The notes beneath the pieces were generated by a model, which searched no databases, had not been told where the DNA came from, and saw nothing but the letters and a program-made list of their open reading frames with translations. The position numbers and the translations under genes were made by a program. Positions 1-4,731 of a DNA stretch of 5,428 nt are shown here, one piece after another (position 1 is the stretch's first letter; every line of letters begins with the position of its first letter). The DNA comes from a bacterium. GTDB taxonomy: Bacteria > JAHJDO01. Location of the stretch: the NCBI GenBank assembly GCA_023129655.1, contig JAGMBN010000082.1, positions 1 through 5,428 of the forward strand, given 5' to 3'.

Positions 1-33
1 ATTGCTTAAAACCTCAATAAATTTAATTTCTGG

Positions 34-56
34 ATTACCCGATCAAGTCGGGCAAT
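34..56. repeat. Imperfect palindrome downstream of dfx (ATT-CCC...GGG-AAT type)
   Basis: Plus-strand ATT at 34-36 and CCCGA at 38-42 pair with TCGGG at 48-52 and AAT at 54-56, leaving a 5-nt loop and one A/C mismatch. The outline resembles widespread short dispersed repeats of the form ATTCCCnnnnnnnnGGGAAT, such as neisserial dRS3, but with an altered base in each arm. On the minus strand it follows dfx by about 48 nt and is followed by mixed AT-rich sequence with no continuous T-run, so it is at most a weak terminator or mRNA 3'-end stabiliser. Confidence 0.45.
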
Positions 57-104
57 AACATTTTTGGGTTGGAGAATGTAAAGAATGCATGGATAATATT
101 TAAT

Positions 105-488
105 TTAGCTTACCCACACTCCATGAATGTTGCAAAATATTCTTGCTTTTAATCCTTCAGCGTTCATATTACAGAATTCAGCAACCGATTCATCATCGTG
201 CTTCAATCTTTTTCCAGCAACAACATCATCACCCTTTATAAGCTGTATCAATTCTATGTAATGTTTTTCTTCCATTGGATGAGGAATAGAGCCGACCTTT
301 ACACGAATACCGCCTTCAAATGACTCTATTACAGGAACATGTTTCTCTTTGCCTTCCTGCTCAGCGGTTTTTTCTTTAAGAAGATTCATTGGCTGTCCAC
401 AGCATACAAGCTCTCCAGCGTGCGCTTCCAGAACAGATACAACATTTCCGCAAATATCGCATTTATAGATTGCATTTTGTTTTGCCAT
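105..488 (-). CDS. dfx: Desulfoferrodoxin, two-iron superoxide reductase, 127 aa
   Basis: Reduces superoxide to hydrogen peroxide in the cytoplasm without releasing oxygen; the peroxide can then be removed by the rubrerythrin encoded just upstream. The N-terminal desulforedoxin-like centre I has all four cysteines: Cys10 and Cys13 (YKCDICG) and the adjacent pair Cys29-Cys30 (VCCGQPM). The catalytic centre II has His50 in the EKHVPVIE motif, His70 and His76 (PHPMEEKHYIEL), and Cys119 and His122 (FCNIHGVW), the full four-His one-Cys set. Glu48 and Lys49 correspond to the residues beside the iron that assist superoxide binding in characterised enzymes. Length is normal for 2Fe-type enzymes. The ATG follows GGAGGG (501-496) with 7 nt spacing. 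It lies 23 nt after the rubrerythrin stop and is the last gene of the cluster; no clear intrinsic terminator follows. Confidence 0.98.
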   Translation of the reverse strand: MAKQNAIYKCDICGNVVSVLEAHAGELVCCGQPMNLLKEKTAEQEGKEKHVPVIESFEGGIRVKVGSIPHPMEEKHYIELIQLIKGDDVVAGKRLKHDDESVAEFCNMNAEGLKARIFCNIHGVWVS

Positions 489-511
489 TCTTTAGCCCTC
501 CAGTTTTTTTA

Positions 512-1051
512 TTAATAATTCTTATTCAACAGTTCAAAGTATGCTTTTGGATGTTTACATACAGGACATTCCTCATGCGCTTCAGTCCCTTCATGAATAT
601 GCCCACAGTTTCTGCATTTCCAATATTCTTTGCCGTCTTTTTTGAAGACTTTTCCCTCTTCAAGATTCTTTAATAGCTTTTTATAACGTTCTTCATGCTT
701 TTTTTCTACTCTTCCAATACTATCAAACATCTCGGCTATTTCGTCAAATCCTTCTTCTCTCGCTTCTTTTGCCATTCCGGGATACATGCTTGTCCATTCA
801 AAATTTTCTCCTACTGCTGCTGCCATTAAATTCTCAGAAGTATTTCCTATGCCATCCAGTTTCTTGAAATGCAATTTTGCATGTTCTTTTTCATTATCAG
901 CAGTTTCAAGAAATATCGCGGCTATTTGTTCATACCCTTCTTTTTTTGCCTTTGACGCAAAATAGGTATATTTATTTCTTGCCTGCGATTCCCCTGCAAA
1001 TGCCTCCAATAGATTTTTTTCAGTCTTTGTTCCTTTTATTGACTTACCCAT
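512..1051 (-). CDS. rbr: Rubrerythrin, 179 aa
   Basis: Cytoplasmic non-haem iron peroxidase that reduces H2O2 to water and protects anaerobes from oxygen. The N-terminal four-helix ferritin-like domain carries the expected di-iron ligands: Glu21 (GESQARNKY), Glu54 and His57 (NEKEH), Glu82 and Glu85 (GENFEWTSMYP), and Glu116 and His119 (VEKKH). The C-terminal rubredoxin-like domain has Cys146-x2-Cys149 (YWKCRNCGHIHEG) and Cys162-x2-Cys165 (ECPVCKHPKAYFEL). Length is normal for two-domain rubrerythrins (about 180-190 aa), and nothing is missing. The start is supported by GGAGG at 1062-1058, with 6 nt to the ATG, located in the final codons of the transporter gene whose stop is only 2 nt upstream. 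It needs an electron donor, normally rubredoxin or a flavoprotein; the flavin reductase-like protein two genes upstream is a candidate. Confidence 0.98.
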   Translation of the reverse strand: MGKSIKGTKTEKNLLEAFAGESQARNKYTYFASKAKKEGYEQIAAIFLETADNEKEHAKLHFKKLDGIGNTSENLMAAAVGENFEWTSMYPGMAKEAREEGFDEIAEMFDSIGRVEKKHEERYKKLLKNLEEGKVFKKDGKEYWKCRNCGHIHEGTEAHEECPVCKHPKAYFELLNKNY

Positions 1052-1053
1052 AA

Positions 1054-2289
1054 TTAACCTCCATTTTTATCTTTGTTGTAATTAGGTGTTTTTAAAAACA
1101 AAGATGCAATTCCTCCCCCACACAAAGCTAATATTCCTGCGGCAATAAATGCGGCTGTATAACTTCCTGTTGCATCATAAACCACTCCTCCAAGCCAGGG
1201 CCCGGCAAAACAACCAGCTCCATAACCTATGAATACTAACCCGTAGTTAGTTCCAAAGTCTTTTGTTCCAAAAAAATCTCCTGTAGCTGCTGGATACACA
1301 GCCAGAAAACCTCCAAAGCAGAACCCGACAATTCCTGCCGCCGTATAAAGCGCAAAAAGTATCGTCATATATGGTAAGAGAATCATCCCCAGCGCCATAA
1401 GAAAAAAAAGGATGCCTAAAGTGTTCGTTCTTCCGATTTTATCAGAAAGAGCGCCAAAAACTATTCTGCCCAAGCCATTGGCGATAGCCAATACAGTTAT
1501 GGTAAAGGCTGCCTGTATTGGTGTGTAACCTGTATCATTGGCAAACGCATTTATATGTCCAATCGCCATCATACCCACCACCATTGCTATAAAGTATAAA
1601 ATAAACATTAACTTAAATGTTGTTGTTTTTAACATTTGCCCTGGAGAAAAATCATTGGAGCTAACTTTAAGCCCGTCTCTTTTTTGCGCTGCCCATCCCG
1701 GCGGTTTCCAATCCTGTGACGGATTTTTTAAAAACTGTGCTGCTCCTATAATAATTACTCCGAACCCGGCTCCATAGATAAGCATAGTCATTCTCCAGCC
1801 ATAAATTTGAATAAACCGCGCTGCCAAAGGCGCGAGAAATGCCGCACCAAAACCAAATCCGAAAATAACTATACCTGTAACTAACCCTCTCTTATCCGGA
1901 AACCACTTTACTCCCGTAGATATAGCAGGCAGATAGCCAAGTCCTGTGCCAATACCTGCTAACACGCCATAGCTAAGATATAACCACCAAATGGATTTCG
2001 TGAAATATGCCAAAACCCAGCCCAAACACACAAAAATTCCGCCGGCGCTGGCAGTAAGCCGTGGTCCGTATCTTTTTTCTAATATGCCTCCAACCACCAT
2101 AAAAATAGAAAATACCAGCAGTAATATTGACACCGCTAAAGACGTTTCCCCTCTGCCCCAGCCGAATTCTTCGGCAATGGGCATAAGAAATACTCCCCAT
2201 GCATAGGCTACGCCAAGACACATAATTATCAACACTCCGCCTAATACAACAAACCAGCGATGTTTCAGTTTTTCTTTAGGTCTTTTCAT
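1054..2289 (-). CDS. MFS transporter, oxalate/formate antiporter (OFA)-like family, 411 aa
   Basis: Inner-membrane carrier with about twelve predicted helices: six hydrophobic segments over 11-186, a polar central loop near 187-222 (NPSQDWKPPGWAAQKRDG), and six more over 226-400. Family marks: RWFVVLGGVLIIMCLGVAYA at 11-30 (WGVF follows), an MFS loop 2-3 motif GGILEKRYGPR (67-77), KWFPDKRGLVTGIVIFGFG (128-146) typical of OFA proteins, and the loop 8-9 motif GALSDKIGR (279-287). Arg275 in NGLGRIVFG probably matches the substrate-binding arginine of Oxalobacter OxlT (Arg272). The helix-11 stretch NYGLVFIGYG (348-357) seems to lack the OxlT lysine (Lys355), so oxalate should not be assumed; the substrate is unknown, perhaps another small monocarboxylate. 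Alignment was by eye. The start overlaps the flavin reductase stop by 4 nt. GGAG stands only 2 nt before the ATG, an unusually short spacing, so coupled translation is likely. The last codons contain the rubrerythrin ribosome binding site. Confidence 0.9.
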   Translation of the reverse strand: MKRPKEKLKHRWFVVLGGVLIIMCLGVAYAWGVFLMPIAEEFGWGRGETSLAVSILLLVFSIFMVVGGILEKRYGPRLTASAGGIFVCLGWVLAYFTKSIWWLYLSYGVLAGIGTGLGYLPAISTGVKWFPDKRGLVTGIVIFGFGFGAAFLAPLAARFIQIYGWRMTMLIYGAGFGVIIIGAAQFLKNPSQDWKPPGWAAQKRDGLKVSSNDFSPGQMLKTTTFKLMFILYFIAMVVGMMAIGHINAFANDTGYTPIQAAFTITVLAIANGLGRIVFGALSDKIGRTNTLGILFFLMALGMILLPYMTILFALYTAAGIVGFCFGGFLAVYPAATGDFFGTKDFGTNYGLVFIGYGAGCFAGPWLGGVVYDATGSYTAAFIAAGILALCGGGIASLFLKTPNYNKDKNGG

Positions 2290-2795
2290 TGCTCCTTTAT
2301 ATATGTTGGCGCTGTTTTGGGTGCCCTGCCTCCTTTAATCTTATGATAATAGGCATAAGTCATTGGTTCCCCGTCTTTAGTTACTTCGGCTTCTGCGACT
2401 TTGCCAATAAAAATAGTATGCGTTCCTACATCAATATTGTTGGTCACTTTACACTCTAAATAACCCAAGCAGTTTTGAATAACCACAGGCGCTCCTGTTA
2501 TCCCCAGTTTATAATCTATACCTTTAAATTTTTCCACTTCTCTGCCGGATTTAAAACCAAAGCGCCCGATAAATTCCATTGGCGCCTCACGTTCTAAAAT
2601 TGATACAGTAAAAATTTTGCTTTCCTGAATGAACCGATGAGTTAAATTCTCTTTGTTAATACATACACTAATCTGAGGAGGCTCTGCAGTTACTTGAAAA
2701 ACAGTATTAGCAATTTGTCCGTTAAGTGCGTCATCTTTTTTAGAGCTTACTACATACATTCCGTAACTTAATTTAAATAATGCTTTAGTGTTCAT
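2286..2795 (-). CDS. FMN flavin-reductase-like protein, Hrb N-terminal type without rubredoxin domain, 169 aa
   Basis: Belongs to the flavin reductase-like FMN-binding split-barrel family, closest in my reading to the N-terminal half of high-molecular-weight rubredoxin (Hrb) of acetogens, an NADH-dependent electron donor to the oxygen-reducing flavoprotein FprA. Visible motifs: FKLSYGMYVVSSKKDDALNG (7-26), then QIANTVFQVTAEPP and SVCINKENLTH up to residue 53; FTVSILERE (62-70); GRFGFKSGRE (77-86); TGAPVV, YLECKV and DVGTHTIFIGKVAEAEV (100-138); and a closing KGGRAPKTAPTY. Hrb would continue into a CxxC...CxxC rubredoxin domain, but this protein stops at residue 169 without one. It is probably cytoplasmic and soluble. 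It likely transfers NAD(P)H electrons to a separate rubredoxin-type acceptor; the rubrerythrin and desulfoferrodoxin encoded downstream are candidates (inference). The TGA stop overlaps the next ATG (ATGA). No Shine-Dalgarno precedes its own ATG, and upstream in-frame codons offer no better start before a stop. Confidence 0.88.
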   Translation of the reverse strand: MNTKALFKLSYGMYVVSSKKDDALNGQIANTVFQVTAEPPQISVCINKENLTHRFIQESKIFTVSILEREAPMEFIGRFGFKSGREVEKFKGIDYKLGITGAPVVIQNCLGYLECKVTNNIDVGTHTIFIGKVAEAEVTKDGEPMTYAYYHKIKGGRAPKTAPTYIKEQ

Positions 2796-2802
2796 TTTAT
2801 AA

Positions 2803-2830
2803 ATGATACCAATATGGTGCCTTTTATCAA
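2803..2830 (-). promoter_or_regulatory. Possible sigma70-type promoter for the oxidative-stress cluster
   Basis: TTGATA (2830-2825), a 16-nt spacer, then TATCAT (2808-2803) preceded by TGG, giving an extended -10 form TGGTATCAT. Transcription would start around 2796, directly at or next to the flavin reductase ATG, giving a leaderless or nearly leaderless message. That fits the absence of a Shine-Dalgarno sequence there. Support is motif matching in AT-rich DNA only. Readthrough from hydA is an alternative. Confidence 0.3.
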
Positions 2831-2879
2831 GTCATTTTCAATCACGCCGTTCATATTCTTGGACGTTTGCTTGCTTTCC

Positions 2880-2899
2880 CCGACAGCTGAAGCTGTCGG
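2880..2899. repeat. 20-bp perfect palindrome, partner of the 2918-2937 element
   Basis: Minus-strand reading CCGACAGCTTCAGCTGTCGG. Nine bases each side of a 2-base centre are perfectly complementary (an 8-bp stem with a 4-nt loop as RNA). It lies 18 nt beyond the 2918-2937 palindrome and shares its outline CCGnCAGCT..AGC.G.CGG. The change at stem position 4 (A versus C) is matched at position 17 (T versus G), so pairing is preserved. The pair looks like a composite REP-type element. No poly-T follows on the minus strand. Confidence 0.65.
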
Positions 2900-2917
2900 T
2901 TGTCTTCTCCACCGCAA

Positions 2918-2937
2918 CCGCCTGCTTTAGCTGGCGG
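2918..2937. repeat. 20-bp imperfect palindrome abutting the hydA stop
   Basis: Minus-strand reading CCGCCAGCTAAAGCAGGCGG: an 8-bp stem with one mismatch around a 4-nt loop. It begins on the base after the hydA TAG stop (2940-2938). It resembles the palindrome at 2880-2899 in 15 of 20 positions. No U-tract follows, so termination is not evident; it may protect the hydA mRNA 3' end. Confidence 0.65.
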
Positions 2938-4716
2938 CTATGATGCTTCTTTTTTGTTTGTATAAGTTGTATGCAAAAGATGATGGGATTTTTCTCCGAG
3001 TGGTTTTTTGAGAAATTCTTCGTAGATCTGCTTTATTGCAGGATTTTCGTGAGATTTTCTGAATTTTCTGCCTTCGTCTTCTTTGTATATTGCGTTTATT
3101 CTTGCCTGTCGGACTGCGTCAGTTGTCATTCTTGGCTGTCCGCCTCCGCCGATACAGCCTCCGGGACACGCCATAATCTCTATGAAATGATAGGATTTTT
3201 TGCCGCTTTTTATTGATTCTATTAGTTTCTTTGCGTTCCCAAGACCATGAGCAACAGCAACATTTAATGTAACATCTTCAAGAAATCTCCAATCTTCAGT
3301 TGTGCCTTCTATCTTGAGAGATGCTTCCTTTACTCCTTCCAATCCCTCAATGGGCGCAACGCGTAATCCTTTGAACGGCAGTTCTTTTCCTGTAACAATT
3401 TCATACGCTGTCCTGAGAGCAGCTTCCATAACTCCTCCTGTATTTGCGAATATATCCGCAGCTCCTGTTGATATGCCAAGAGGCGCATCCATTTCCTCAT
3501 CAGGAAGATTCACAAAGTCTATGCCTGCCTGCTTAATGAACTTGCCTAATTCTCTTGTTGTCAGCACATAATCAACGTCCTTAACTCCGCTGTCGTTCAT
3601 CTCCTCACGATCGCACTCAAATTTCTTAGCAGTGCACGGCATTATAGATACTACAACTATATCCTCTTTTTTCTTATTGATATTGTCAGCATAATATGTT
3701 TTCGCAACAGCTCCGAACATCTGCTGAGGAGATTTACAGGTAGATACATTGGGAATTAGTTCCGGATAAAAATACTCCATGTAATTTATCCATCCTGGTG
3801 AGCATGAGGTGGTCATTGGCAAAGCCACATTTTTATCTTTATTAACCAGCGCCTTCTTCAATCTCGTAAGAAGCTCTGTGCCCTCTTCCATAATAGTCAA
3901 ATCAGCTGTAAAGTTAGTGTCAAATACCTTATCAAACCCAAGCCTTCTGAGAGCAGCAGTCATTTTGCCTTTAATCAAGGTACCCGGCTCTAAATCAAAG
4001 CATTCTCCCAGAGCAGCACGGATTGCAGGAGCAGTCTGAACAACCACAAACTTATTCGGATCATCAATAGCCTCCCATACCCTGTCAATGTCGTCTTTTT
4101 CACTTATTGCTCCAACAGGACAAACCGCAGCGCATTGTCCGCATTGAACACAAACAGCCTCGGCAAGCGTGTCAAATTGTCCCGGAGCGATGATCGTATC
4201 AAATCCGCGCGCTCTTGGAGCTAATGTATCTACTCCCTGAACATCCTGACATACACTGACACATCTTCTGCAAAGAATGCATTTATTAGGATCTCTGACA
4301 ATGCCGGGAGTGCTTTCGTCCAGAGGCATTCTCTCTCTTACGGACTGAAATCTGACTTCCTTAATGCCGTATTCATCTGTCAGTTTCTGAAGTTCGCAGC
4401 TCTGATTGCGATCACAAGTATTGCATTCCCACGGATGGTCGCTTAAAAGCAGTTCCAATATCATCTTTCTGGCATCACGCACTTTTTTGGTGTTAGTGTG
4501 GATCTTCATACCTTCGGAAACCTTTGTTACACATGAGGGCTGAAGCGCTTTAGCCCCTTCTACTTCCACAACACACATTCTGCATGAGCCGGGGCTCTGA
4601 AGATTCTCCAGATAACATAAAGTAGGTATCTTTATTCCGATCTTCTTAGCAGCATCAAGAATCGTTGTGTCTTCTTCCACCTTTATTTGGGTGTTATTTA
4701 CTGTAATATTCATCAT
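2938..4716 (-). CDS. hydA: [FeFe] hydrogenase catalytic subunit (HydA/HndD type), 592 aa
   Basis: Interconverts protons and H2 at the H-cluster. Next to a NuoF-like subunit it is probably the catalytic part of a soluble NAD(P)-linked, perhaps ferredoxin-bifurcating, hydrogenase. Domains in order: NuoG-like [2Fe-2S] (Cys34, 45, 48, 62); His-ligated [4Fe-4S] (His94, Cys98, 101, 107); two ferredoxin [4Fe-4S] sites (Cys146/149/152/156 and Cys189/192/195/199); then the H-cluster domain. L2 is MPCTAKKFE (Cys361, Lys364) and L3 is EIMACPGGCIGGGGQP (Cys517, Cys521). L1 reads TSCSPGW (303-309), with Ser306 where Clostridium pasteurianum CpI has ligand Cys300. The proton-path residues match CpI: Cys305, Glu278, Glu281 and Ser325. 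The length is close to HndD and shorter than Thermotoga HydA, with no extra C-terminal [2Fe-2S] domain. ATG 4716 was chosen because AAGGAG lies 9 nt upstream; a GTG at 4749 falls inside the repeat. The second ATG (4713) is also possible. The TAG stop abuts a palindromic element. Confidence 0.97.
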   Translation of the reverse strand: MMNITVNNTQIKVEEDTTILDAAKKIGIKIPTLCYLENLQSPGSCRMCVVEVEGAKALQPSCVTKVSEGMKIHTNTKKVRDARKMILELLLSDHPWECNTCDRNQSCELQKLTDEYGIKEVRFQSVRERMPLDESTPGIVRDPNKCILCRRCVSVCQDVQGVDTLAPRARGFDTIIAPGQFDTLAEAVCVQCGQCAAVCPVGAISEKDDIDRVWEAIDDPNKFVVVQTAPAIRAALGECFDLEPGTLIKGKMTAALRRLGFDKVFDTNFTADLTIMEEGTELLTRLKKALVNKDKNVALPMTTSCSPGWINYMEYFYPELIPNVSTCKSPQQMFGAVAKTYYADNINKKKEDIVVVSIMPCTAKKFECDREEMNDSGVKDVDYVLTTRELGKFIKQAGIDFVNLPDEEMDAPLGISTGAADIFANTGGVMEAALRTAYEIVTGKELPFKGLRVAPIEGLEGVKEASLKIEGTTEDWRFLEDVTLNVAVAHGLGNAKKLIESIKSGKKSYHFIEIMACPGGCIGGGGQPRMTTDAVRQARINAIYKEDEGRKFRKSHENPAIKQIYEEFLKKPLGEKSHHLLHTTYTNKKEAS

Positions 4717-4725
4717 TTTTCTTGT

Positions 4726-4731
4726 CTCCTT
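4726..4731 (-). promoter_or_regulatory. Ribosome binding site of hydA
   Basis: AAGGAG on the minus strand, 9 nt before ATG 4716. It overlaps the TAA stop of hydB (4732-4730), so translation of the two subunits is likely coupled. It decides the hydA start against the in-frame GTG at 4749. A 28-bp perfect palindrome ends 8 nt upstream and would form a strong hairpin next to this site in the mRNA. Confidence 0.75.

Noticed and set aside
1..104. Promoter or small gene in the left-edge gap
   Set aside because: Only AT-rich sequence and one imperfect palindrome are visible; no convincing promoter pair or coding frame was found.
2796..2928. Open minus-strand frame running through the repeat pair into the 20-codon upstream frame
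   Set aside because: Most of it is repeat sequence with a stop codon inside the first palindrome and no start or ribosome binding site; only the last 20 codons after ATG 2854 merit a mention.
2880..2937. Rho-independent terminator after hydA
   Set aside because: The hairpins are good but no T-run follows either one on the minus strand, so they are reported as palindromic repeats only.
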